Of a stretch of DNA of 64,000 bases, positions 41,511 to 50,379 are shown piece after piece. The translations under genes were made by a program, and so were the position numbers. The stretch spans positions 124,001 through 188,000 of the forward strand of contig CAVYFA010000009.1 in assembly GCA_963767715.1 (NCBI GenBank). The letters are read 5' to 3'. The DNA comes from CAVSXS01 sp963767715 (lineage in GTDB: Bacteria; Chloroflexota; Ktedonobacteria; Ktedonobacterales; Ktedonobacteraceae). The notes under the pieces were generated by a model that saw only the letters and a list, made by a program, of their open reading frames with translations, did not search any database and had not been told where the DNA came from. The stretch's first letter is position 1, and each line of letters starts with the position of its first letter.

Positions 41511-44166
41511 ATGAGCAACCGTATCGGCCAGCAGCTTGGCAACTACCGGCTGGTCAGCCTGTTGGGCACAGGCGGCTTTGCCGAAGTGTACCTGGGCCAG
41601 CACCTGCGGCTCAATCAACAGGCCGCCATCAAGGTGCTGCATGCCCATCTCACCGAAACCGAGGCTGAGCATTTCCAGCAGGAAGCGCAGACCCATCTCC
41701 TCCGTCAAGCAAGTCGCTGACGCCTTGCAGTACGCCCACGAGCAGAAGTTCATCCACCGCGATGTCAAGCCGGAAAACATGCTGCTGGGCCGGCGCGAGG
41801 AGGTGCTGCTCTCCGACTTCGGCATCGCCACGATCGCACACAGCAGCGGCTCACTCAGCACCAAAGAAGCCGTCGGCACGCTGGCCTACATGGCCCCCGA
41901 ACAGATCGAAGGTCATCCGCGTGCCGCCAGTGATCAGTACGCGCTCGGCTGCGTGGTCTACGAGTGGCTCTGTGGGGCAGCGTCCCTTCGAGGGCTCGCC
42001 GACCGAAGTGATGGTGCAGCAGTTGAGCATGCCCCCTCCCCCGCTCCATGAGAAAGTGACAACGATCCCCCTCGGCGTCGAGCAAGTAGTGCTGCGCGCG
42101 CTGGCCAAGCATCCCAAAGCGCGTTTCGCCTCGGTGGCTGCCTTAGCTGCGGCCCTGGAGGAGGCGAGCCAGTTCGCCTACTCTCCTACCTCGCAAATTC
42201 CGGGTGAACAGTCCGCACCGGGTTCAGCCGCTGTGCCGCCTTTGCCACCGTGGCAGTGCCGACGAGTCAACCAGCCTTACCCAACGAGGCTTCTTCCGAG
42301 CCGGCGCTAGCAGCAGAAACGCCTCAGACGCCACCGGATGGGGCCATCCTCCTGGATCCCGCATCAACCCCACCGGCCGTACCACTTGCTGCGACAACGC
42401 CTGTGCGGGCAGAGATGTTACTACCTCTGGCACCGGCTCTCCCCGTCCGACGCAAAGGTTTGGCTCGACTGCCCGCCGCACTGCTCATCGGACTGGTGGT
42501 CGTGGTCGTTGCAGGAGGGGTTCTTGGCAGCACAAGTCTGCTCGCTCACTTTGGGGTGATAGGTACACATAGCAGTGCTACAGTGCCCATCGTGGCACGA
42601 GGAGGAACCTGGATAGACGATTTCTTTTACGATCCACTTAGCTTGATCCCCCCTGCGAATTATCCGTGGGAAAATATGGCTGAACAGGCCCTGTACCTGC
42701 CCCTCTTTTATGGTGACGCGCAAGGCGTGATTCATCCTGGGGCGGCAACCGATATTCCCACCGTCCAGAATGGCGGAGTCAACGCCGACTCCACGACCTG
42801 GACGTTCCACCTGCGACCGCATCTCGTCTGGTCGGATGGGCAACCCTACGATGCGCGTGATGTGGACTTCACCTGGAAGCTCTGGGCCAATCCCAAGTTT
42901 GCTGGTGGCAATGTTCTAGATCTGATCAGCTCGGCAGAGGTCTCGGCCGACCACCTGTCGATCACCTTCCACCTCAAGCAGCCCTATGCACCCTTTCTCG
43001 CGCTCTGGGTAGATGGCGGAAGTAGCCCCTTGCCCGCGCACCATTTCAGTTCGATGGCTCCAGAGGCGATCTTGAAATCGCCTGATAACCTGGACCCCAA
43101 GGTCACGAGCGGCCCGTTCATGATGGCTGAGAGCGTGCCGGGCGATCACTACACGCTGGTGCGCAATCCCAAATACTACCGAGCCAGCGAAGGACTGCCC
43201 TACCTGAACAAGATCATCATCCACATTGCCCCCAACACAGAAACCGTCCTCAAGGATCTGCAAGCCGGTTCCATTGATTCTTACGATGGCCTCAACTCCC
43301 TAGACGTGAGCAATGTGCAGGCGTTCCAGCGTTTCAACCACTATACGCTCATCAGTGCTCACACGAGTTCTTACTTCATAGGACTGTTCTTCAATTTCCA
43401 AAACACAGTGCTAGCCACCCATCAGGAAGTGCGTGCGGCTATGGCCATGGCCATTGATCGCCAGGCCCTGATCGCTACGGTACTCCATGGTTTCGGCAAG
43501 CCACTGTGCACCGATCATGGCTCGGCCTACCATCCGGGCTATGATCCGAATGCCGACTGTCCGCCATTCGATCTGACAGCAGCCAATAAACTGCTCGATG
43601 ATAACGGTTGGGTGAAAGGCTCCGATGGCGTGCGTATGAAAGGCAGGCAGCGTCTGGAATTCGAGATCTCTACGAATGACAACCAACCAGTACGCAAAGA
43701 TACTGAAGTGATTGTTCAGCACGACTTGAGCATGATCGGGATCAAGCTCGACATCCAAAACTATGGACCTGCAACGTTCTTTGGTGGCTCTTTTTTCGGA
43801 AGGCAAGCATCACCGCCCACGGGAGCAGTAGCGGGCAGAAATGACATTGCCGAATTTTCCACTGGCCCGGGTAACTATGATCCCGACGACTCTTCGTTAC
43901 TCTCATGTGATCAGTACCCCAGATATTGCAACCCTGCCCTGGATGCGCTCTACAAACAGGAACTGGAAACAGCCGATCCTGGGCTGCGGCAGCAGATCTT
44001 CAGTCAAATTCATCACATCTACCTGACGGATTTTCCTTTCATTACGCTCTACTTCCCGCTCGATGTAGCGGTTGTACGCAAAGGGACACATAACTACCAG
44101 CTCAGTCCCTTTGCGGGAGAGACCGTCAATATCTGGCAGTGGTGGTGCGATAACGGGAAGTGTTAG
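41511..44166 (+). pseudogene. Receptor-like Ser/Thr kinase with peptide-binding ectodomain, copy 4, degraded
   Basis: Starts at ATG 41511 (GAGGAGG upstream), 107 bases after copy 3. The kinase part is broken. At about 41692, a 146-base deletion relative to copy 1 removes about 49 residues (end of the alphaC helix through the hinge) and shifts the frame. A further shift at about 41977 follows CGAA(S/RP)F, and another at about 42230. From 42250 to 44166 one frame of 638 residues is open and covers linker, membrane helix (PAALLIGLVVVVVAGGVLG) and a full SBP_bac_5 domain ending WWCDNGKC. No kinase can be made, but a membrane-anchored binding domain could be if a start is used. Confidence 0.9.
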
Positions 44167-44182
44167 GGCCTCTACCAGAGCA

Positions 44183-44191
44183 TGATACAAT
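44183..44191 (+). promoter_or_regulatory. Possible extended -10 promoter
   Basis: TGATACAAT about 40 bases before the M24 peptidase start matches the extended -10 form TGnTAnnnT. No good -35 is seen. Confidence 0.35.
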
Positions 44192-44231
44192 ACCCCCATC
44201 AAGATATTGCAACGAAGTGAGGGCACGCATC

Positions 44232-45417
44232 ATGAACCTGGCACTTATCCAGCAAGCATTACAAAACGAGCAGCTTGATGGCTGGCTCTTCTATGACTTT
44301 CGCAAATCCAACCCCATCGCGTACCAGGTGCTTTCCCTGCCGCTGGACAGCTTCTACTCACGTCGCTGGTTCTACTACATCCCCGCGCGGGGCGAGCCGA
44401 TGAAGCTGGTCAGCTCGGTGGAGTCGCACGTGCTCGGCGAGCAGCCGGGGAAGCGGCTGGTATTCCGCACCTGGCAGGAGATGCAGGCCCACCTGGGCAG
44501 CCTGCTCCCCCAGGGCGGTCGCATCGCCATGGAATATTCGCCTATGAACGCCATCCCCTACATGTCGCGCGTCGATGCCGGCACGCTCGAGCTGGTGCGC
44601 ACCTGCGGCGTGGAGGTGGTCAGTTCGGCGAACCTGGCGCAGCGCTTCGTCGCGGTATTGAGCGAGGCGCAGATGGAAAGCCACCGCGAGGCCGGAAGGC
44701 GCCTGATCGACGCCAAAGATGCGCTCTTTTCGGCTCTGGGTAGCGATCTCTACGAGGGAGTCGAGATCGATGAGTACAGCGTCCTGCGGCGTTTCGCCGC
44801 GTTGATCGAACACGCCGGGCTGGTGGTGGCGCAGGGCTCGCCGCACGTGGCCGTCAACGCCAACGCCAGCAACCCGCATTACGAGCCGACGAGCGCCAGC
44901 CACAGCCCCATCCGGCGCGGCGACCTGGTGCTGTTCGACTTCTGGGCCTACCTGCCTGAGCCCGGACTCGATCATCGCCGACTATACCTGGATGGCCTTC
45001 GCCGGGACCCGCGAGGAGATCCCGCAGCGCCAGCGCGAGGTATTCGCGATTGTGCGGCAGGCGCGCGACACGGCCATCGCCTTCGCGCGCGAACGTATGG
45101 CGGCCGGCGAGCGCGTCGAGGGACGTGAAGTTGACGATGCAGCGCGCCGCGTCATCACCGGCGCGGGCTATGGCGACTACTTCATCCACCGCACCGGGCA
45201 CAGCATAGGCCACGTGGTTCACGCCGATGGCGCGAATATGGACAACTACGAGACGCGCGACGAACGAATCCTGCTGCCCTCAACCTGCTGCTCCATCGAG
45301 CCCGGCATCTACCTGCCCGAGTTCGGCATTCGCAGCGAGGTGAACATCCTTGTACACGAGCACGACGTCGAGGTCACCGGTGTGCCCGCGCAAGAAGAGA
45401 TCGTGCCGCTGTTGTAA
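44232..45417 (+). pseudogene. M24 family Xaa-Pro aminopeptidase-like protein, frameshifted
   Basis: Starts at ATG 44232 (GTGAGGG upstream). The first frame covers the N-terminal creatinase-like domain and the start of the pita-bread domain, then leaves homology at about 44965; the next frame resumes as PDSIIADYTWMAFAGTREE and ends at 45417. One extra C in GAGCCCGGAC at 44958-44967 explains it. The corrected protein is about 394 residues with all five metal ligands: Asp in VLFDFW, Asp in IADYTW, His in TGHSIG, Glu in CSIEPGIY and Glu in IRSEVN. It would remove N-terminal residues before proline, in the cytoplasm. A sequence error is likely because the ligand set is intact on both sides. Confidence 0.88.
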
Positions 45418-45525
45418 TTCTCCTACAACCCCTCCATAAGTTTCAACGTATATGTGTGTGAGAACACATTGTTGAACAGGCGTTACGCCCTACCCCGGCA
45501 ACGCCCACCAGGGAGGTATACATAA

Positions 45526-46998
45526 ATGGGTGATGAATGGAAGGAGGGCCCCGATTCAGGCTGGCCCCCGCAGGATGATCTAGATAAGCGCTTAGATGAG
45601 ATCAAGCGCAAAGTAATGGAAGGCACTGCTGAAGCCCAGCAGCGCATCAAGCGCGTCGTCGATAGGGCGGGTACATACTGGCAGCAGTCGAATGCCCCGT
45701 TGCAGCCACGACAGGCGACCAGCGCGGAAGAAGAGCGCATTCGGCGCCTGGCGAATTCGTGGAGCCTGGGCAACTGGCAGCTCGCGCGCGAGCTTGGCAC
45801 GTACATGGAGCCTGTCTCCTGGACGGACGATGAAGTGTGGCAAGTCACCACGCAGACACGCTGGGAGACACGCAGCATGGAAGTCGTCGCGGAACCATAT
45901 GGCGGGCGACAGGTCGGCAAGGTTGATCCATTATTGCCCGTCTGGGATTACGAGCTGCCCTCCGTCACCGGCCTGCAAGCGCCGGAAACCCGCACGCGCC
46001 TGAACGGCCAGGACGAGGTGTTCGCCTGCACCGCCTGCAATGGCACCGGGCGCCTGCTGTGTGCGACCTGCACCGGGCGCGGCTGGATTGTTTGCCCGGA
46101 CTGCAAGGGACGCACGCGCCTGCGCTGTCCAACCTGCCGTGGTCGCGGCTACATCGCCGACTGGCAGGGCGCGAAGAAGAAATCATTTTTCCAGAAACAG
46201 GCTGAGAACCTGACAAGGCCCGTCAACGAGCGAGTCTCCGATCTGTTCGAGGGTATGCGCGAGCAGGGCGTGCCGATCAGCAACCCGGTAAACGCCGACC
46301 CGGCCGGCAAAGGGCCAACCGTTCCCTGCCCGGATTGCGTCAACGGCGAGGTCGATTGCACCTGCGGCACCGGCAAGCGCGTCTGCCCAACCTGTCAGGG
46401 TTCCAAGACGGAACTCTGCTCGCACTGCAACGGCACCGGCAAGGTGGTGCGCCACCGCGAAGTCGTGCGGCGCTTCACGTTCAACACGCAGACCCAGGTG
46501 ATCGGCACGTCAACCATCCCCGAGCAAAGCCTGGAGAAGGCCGCCGGGGATGTCGTCTATAACGCTGAGATCACCGAACCCCTCTACGCGGATGCCGCGC
46601 CCGAAGGTGTGCCGATGGATGTGTGGCGCTCCGCTGTGCAATTAGTGCAGCAGGCAAGCACCAATCCCGAGGGCGGCGCTGCCACTCCGCGCGAGGAAAC
46701 CAGGGCCAGCCTGCAGGTATTGGAACTCGTTCGCATCCCCTACACCAAAGTGGACTATCGTTACTCCGACCAGGATTACGTCTTCTACATCTACGACGTG
46801 GAGGGCCAGGAGAAATTCTACGCCGACCGCTATCCGGCGCGCTGGGACCGCATCGAGCGGCTGGTGCGCTCGATCACCACCGACCTCATGCAGCCCGCAC
46901 AGGGCACGGCCCAGGCCAACGCAGCGGGCGACCAGGTTCGCGGCTACCGCGTGCCCGTCGAGAAACCTCCATACTCGATCACCGAGGAAGAGGAATAA
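45526..46998 (+). CDS. DnaJ-type cysteine-rich zinc-finger protein without J domain
   Basis: 490 residues from ATG 45526 (GGGAGG upstream). The N-terminal 160 residues are hydrophilic and helical. Residues about 165-215 hold four CxxC(x)GxG-type motifs (CTACNGTG, CATCTGRG, CPDCKG, CPTCRGRG). A second cluster at about 268-306 has CPDCVNG, CTCGTG, CPTCQG and CSHCNGTG, so two DnaJ-like zinc modules are present. The C-terminal third is a mixed alpha/beta domain. No HPD J-domain is present, so it is not a DnaJ co-chaperone as such; a substrate- or protein-binding role is plausible. It stands alone, followed by a strong terminator. Confidence 0.88.
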   Translation: MGDEWKEGPDSGWPPQDDLDKRLDEIKRKVMEGTAEAQQRIKRVVDRAGTYWQQSNAPLQPRQATSAEEERIRRLANSWSLGNWQLARELGTYMEPVSWTDDEVWQVTTQTRWETRSMEVVAEPYGGRQVGKVDPLLPVWDYELPSVTGLQAPETRTRLNGQDEVFACTACNGTGRLLCATCTGRGWIVCPDCKGRTRLRCPTCRGRGYIADWQGAKKKSFFQKQAENLTRPVNERVSDLFEGMREQGVPISNPVNADPAGKGPTVPCPDCVNGEVDCTCGTGKRVCPTCQGSKTELCSHCNGTGKVVRHREVVRRFTFNTQTQVIGTSTIPEQSLEKAAGDVVYNAEITEPLYADAAPEGVPMDVWRSAVQLVQQASTNPEGGAATPREETRASLQVLELVRIPYTKVDYRYSDQDYVFYIYDVEGQEKFYADRYPARWDRIERLVRSITTDLMQPAQGTAQANAAGDQVRGYRVPVEKPPYSITEEEE

Positions 46999-47003
46999 AT
47001 TCA

Positions 47004-47053
47004 AAAAGAAAAGGCCGCCGCGCACCGATCGGTGCGCGGCGGCCTTTTCTTTT
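47004..47053. terminator. Perfect 50-bp palindromic terminator
   Basis: The 25-base half AAAAGAAAAGGCCGCCGCGC plus CACCG and A is followed by its exact reverse complement, centred at 47028/47029 within CGATCG. An A run on the left and a T-rich run on the right mean it can work in both directions. Confidence 0.92.
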
Positions 47054-47102
47054 GTATACTATACCTATCGAAGAGATGCCGCTGAAGAAAGGAAGCCGGG
47101 CG

Positions 47103-48158
47103 ATGAACGACGAGCAGTTGAAACGCTACCTCCGCGAGGTGCCAAAGGCCGAACTACACGTCCACCTGGAAGGCTCGATCCAGCCTGCCACGCTGCTGGC
47201 GCTGGCGAAGCGTAACGGCGTAGAGCTGCCGGTGCGCACCGTCGAAGAGATGCAGCAGTGGTTCAAGTACCGCAATTTCAACCACTTCATCGAAATCTAT
47301 TTCGCCATATCGAGCTGCTTGAAAACGAGTGCTGATTATGAGCTGATCGCCTATGAATTCGGGGCAAATATGGCGCGGCAGCATGTGCGCTACGCCGAGA
47401 TCACCTTCTCACCGAGTACGCACGCCTTCGCGCTCGGCGTGCCCTTCGAGACCTACTTCAGCGGATTGACGCGCGGGCGCCTGCGGGCACGTGACGAATT
47501 CGGCGTAGAGATGCGCTGGATCTTCGACATTGTGCGCAACATAGAAGATGAAGCGCGCAACTCCAGGCTGGCCGATTACACCACCTCGGTCGCTATCGAG
47601 GGCAGGCAAGATGGCGTCGTGGCGTTAGGGCTCGCCGGCGCGGAGGTAGGTTACCCGCCGGAGCGCTTCGAGCGCTGGTTCGAGCGGGCGCGGGGCGCGG
47701 GACTGCACTGCATACCGCACGCGGGCGAAATCGACGGTCCCGCCAGCGTGTGGGGCGCGTTGAAAGCATTAGGGGCCGAGCGCATAGGGCACGGCGTGCG
47801 CTCGATTGAAGACCCCACGCTCGTCTCCTACCTGGCCGAACAGCGCGTCCCGCTGGAGGTCTGCCCGACGAGCAATATCCGCCTGGGAGTCTACGCGAGC
47901 ATAGCCGACCATCCACTGCCGCGCTTGTACGCCGCCGGCGTACCCGTCACGATCAACTCCGATGATCCGCCGCTGTTCAACACTACGCTCAACGACGAGG
48001 TGCAATTGCTGGCTGATCCCTTCTACTTCGACCTTGATACCATCAACGAGATCATCCTGAATGGAGTGCGCTATAGCTTTATGCCACCCGGGGAGAAGCA
48101 GGCTACGGAAGAGGCATTCCGGGCAGAAATGGTAGGCCTGCACCAAACCACTTCCTGA
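47103..48158 (+). CDS. add: Adenosine deaminase family protein
   Basis: 351 residues from ATG 47103, with AAGGAAG about 9 bases upstream. Amidohydrolase-barrel motifs in order: AELHVHLEGS (zinc His pair and substrate contacts), HAGEIDGP with zinc His and catalytic Glu, RIGHGVRSIED, and INSDDPPLF with zinc Asp. It deaminates adenosine (or a related 6-amino purine) to inosine in the cytoplasm; some homologues act on aminodeoxyfutalosine instead, which I cannot exclude. It starts 50 bases after the palindromic terminator, so it has its own promoter. Confidence 0.93.
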   Translation: MNDEQLKRYLREVPKAELHVHLEGSIQPATLLALAKRNGVELPVRTVEEMQQWFKYRNFNHFIEIYFAISSCLKTSADYELIAYEFGANMARQHVRYAEITFSPSTHAFALGVPFETYFSGLTRGRLRARDEFGVEMRWIFDIVRNIEDEARNSRLADYTTSVAIEGRQDGVVALGLAGAEVGYPPERFERWFERARGAGLHCIPHAGEIDGPASVWGALKALGAERIGHGVRSIEDPTLVSYLAEQRVPLEVCPTSNIRLGVYASIADHPLPRLYAAGVPVTINSDDPPLFNTTLNDEVQLLADPFYFDLDTINEIILNGVRYSFMPPGEKQATEEAFRAEMVGLHQTTS

Positions 48159-48341
48159 AACGTGTCCTAAAAAGGAGGTATCGACAACAGACATTTCATC
48201 ACAAAGGGGGTCTTCAACACGGCAACAAAACACAACATATACTCAACAGAATTAGGAATTGACCTGTCCTCGAAGCGAGAGGCGGAATATTTTAAATGGT
48301 TTCTTGCTTGCCTGTTATTTGGTAAACCCATCCAGCAGGAT

Positions 48342-48665
48342 GTGGCAAAGCGCACATACTTTGAATTTGTCAACGAAGGCCTTACTTCCCCGGATGCAAT
48401 CCTGAAAGCTGGATGGGATAAGCTGGTGGAGGTGTTGGATCGCGGTCATTATGTCCGCTACGATTTCTCAACGGCAACGAAACTATTGGATGTTTCAAAA
48501 GCACTCAAAGAAAAGTACGGAACGATGACCAATCTCATCAAGCAGTCTCAGACACCAGGCGAATTATCCTCCCACCTGGAGGAGTTCAAAGGAGTCGGCC
48601 CCAAGACAGCCGAAATTTTTCTGCGGGATATCGCCCCGGTAGTGTATCGTAAAAAAGTGCGATGA
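48342..48665 (+). CDS. Helix-hairpin-helix DNA-glycosylase-like protein, start unclear
   Basis: 107 residues from GTG 48342, but homology-like sequence in the same frame continues upstream to about 48171 (EAEYFKWFLACLLFGKPIQQD) without any ATG, GTG or TTG. A good AAGGAGG at 48173-48178 is present, yet no start follows it in this frame. The true N-terminus may use a rare start or be broken. The HhH hairpin EEFKGVGPKTAEIF, with the Lys typical of bifunctional glycosylases, is clear. The protein ends soon after it, shorter than endonuclease III and without an iron-sulfur Cys cluster. Base-excision repair or a degraded relative is the likely reading. Confidence 0.65.
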   Translation: MAKRTYFEFVNEGLTSPDAILKAGWDKLVEVLDRGHYVRYDFSTATKLLDVSKALKEKYGTMTNLIKQSQTPGELSSHLEEFKGVGPKTAEIFLRDIAPVVYRKKVR

Positions 48666-48680
48666 AAAGTAATTTGACGC

Positions 48681-49199
48681 TCAAGACGCCGGTTGACGAC
48701 GAATGCCGACAAGCAGGAAAACTCCCCTGCTCGCCCATAGCGCGCCCAGAAGGATGAGGGCCACACCAAAATCGAGACCGACATTACTGAGAGGCGATGC
48801 ATGCAGACTATTCGTATATTCGGTCGTCGTATATTTCGTGGTTGGATGGCCGGCGAGATCGTACATTTGAAGCGCAACGATGCGTTTTGGCGTATCATTG
48901 TCATTATAATAGGCATCGACTCTAGCGTTTTTGAGAAACTGGTCGGTCCAGTAAGGGTGTAGCGCGGTTGTATCAATATAGTAGAGGTCATTCGGATCGG
49001 TGCTGAATTGCATATAAGGGCCAGTATTCGTAGCAGTAATGCTCAGGATATTTCCGGTTATTTCTTTGTAAGGATTGCCCAAACTCAACACGAGAAAAAC
49101 AATGCCGATGCCAATGATAAACACGCCTTGTAGAATGCGCCAGCCAGGGGTTGACCCTTTTCCTGGTTCCCGTTTTTCGGGTCCAAGTTCTGTTCGCAT
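48681..49199 (-). CDS. Two-helix membrane protein of unknown function
   Basis: 172 residues from ATG 49199, with AAGGG about 8 bases upstream; ATG 49205 is an alternative. One membrane helix near 22-42 (LQGVFIIGIGIVFLVLSLG), an extracytoplasmic region of about 90 residues with many Tyr/Thr/Asn, and a second helix near 143-167. The layout resembles DUF3592-like membrane proteins, but I do not recognise a firm family. It converges on the HhH gene (15-base gap) and is divergent from the hydrolase gene. Confidence 0.75.
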   Translation of the reverse strand: MRTELGPEKREPGKGSTPGWRILQGVFIIGIGIVFLVLSLGNPYKEITGNILSITATNTGPYMQFSTDPNDLYYIDTTALHPYWTDQFLKNARVDAYYNDNDTPKRIVALQMYDLAGHPTTKYTTTEYTNSLHASPLSNVGLDFGVALILLGALWASRGVFLLVGIRRQPAS

Positions 49200-49424
49200 A
49201 AGCATTGCCCTTATGAGGGCTGTTCGTCCATCAGATACTGACAGCATCGTCTTTTCCCTTTCCCTGGAAACAATCTTGTTCGTTTTCAGGGTAGCTCAAC
49301 CCTGGTTATGGTCCATCGGGTTGAAAACACATGTCTTCTATTAGGATAGACGTAAGCATGCTCGTTTTCTCCCATATGGATCTCTAATGTTATTGCAAAT
49401 TGCGATGTGAAAGGAAACACACCA

Positions 49425-50231
49425 TTGCAAACGTTCAGTACGTATGGAAATCCTCCTTACCAGGTCGCCGTCATCCACGGTGGGCCAGGCGCCGCGGGTG
49501 ATGTAGCCCCTGTAGCGCGCAAACTTGGCGAGTCAAGAGGCATCCTGGAACCGTTCCAGGCCGCCACAACGCTGGACGGGCAGATCGAGGAACTACGGCA
49601 GGTGCTGGAGCAAAACGCCAAGCCGCCGCTGGTACTCATCGGACACTCCTGGGGGGCCTGGCTGTGCGTGTTTGTCACCGCCAAATATCCGGCTCTGGTG
49701 CGCAAACTTATTCTGGTGGGAAGCGGTCCCTTTGAAGAAAGATACGTGCCGTCGATTGCGGAAAACCGCCTGAAGCGCCTCACCCCGGAAGAACAGAAAG
49801 AATTTCTTCACCTTGCAGAGATGTTGAATACAGCAACAACTAGCGACAAGAGCGTTTCCCTGTCACGTCTCGGCGAGCTTGGTGACAAGAGCGATTCTTA
49901 CGATCTCATCGACACGCAGGAAGCCCTCCCGCCACCGGACCTCGCCGGTATAGATGCAGGTCAGATTTACCAGGGCGTCTGGCCTGAAGCCGCCAGGCTG
50001 CGAGCAACAGGAGAACTGCTGAAGCTCACCGCGACGATCGCCTGCCCGGTGGTGGCCATTCATGGCGATAGCGACCCGCACCCGGCTGCCGGCGTCCAGG
50101 AACCACTTGCCGCCAATCTGAAAGATTTCCGCATGATTATACTGGAGCAATGCGGGCATACTCCCTGGCAGGAGCGATATGCCCGAGAAAGCTTCTTCGA
50201 ACTACTTGAGAATGAGCTTCAATCCATGTAG
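49425..50231 (+). CDS. Alpha/beta hydrolase
   Basis: 268 residues if translation starts at TTG 49425, which has AAAGGA 9 bases upstream; GTG 49407 in the same frame has none. HGGPGAAGD forms the oxyanion region, the nucleophile Ser is in LIGHSWGAW, and the catalytic His is in EQCGHTPWQE; the Asp is likely in HGDSDPHP. There is no signal peptide, so it is a cytoplasmic serine hydrolase. The proline-iminopeptidase-like HGGPG motif suggests small ester or amide substrates, but the substrate is unknown. It stands alone. Confidence 0.88.
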   Translation: MQTFSTYGNPPYQVAVIHGGPGAAGDVAPVARKLGESRGILEPFQAATTLDGQIEELRQVLEQNAKPPLVLIGHSWGAWLCVFVTAKYPALVRKLILVGSGPFEERYVPSIAENRLKRLTPEEQKEFLHLAEMLNTATTSDKSVSLSRLGELGDKSDSYDLIDTQEALPPPDLAGIDAGQIYQGVWPEAARLRATGELLKLTATIACPVVAIHGDSDPHPAAGVQEPLAANLKDFRMIILEQCGHTPWQERYARESFFELLENELQSM

Positions 50232-50320
50232 TCGTGACTCGGATACCAGCCGCCGCGCTGCTGGGGCAGGAGATCGAACAGGTTTGTTTTAGCCAGACAC
50301 TACCTCAAACCTTCCATGTA

Positions 50321-50329
50321 TGCTACAAT
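50321..50329 (+). promoter_or_regulatory. Possible extended -10 promoter
   Basis: TGCTACAAT lies about 50 bases before the FAD oxidoreductase start; no clear -35. Confidence 0.45.
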
Positions 50330-50379
50330 AGCCGCGAATTTTCACGCTGATAAACATCAATATCAAGGAACTTCCATAC

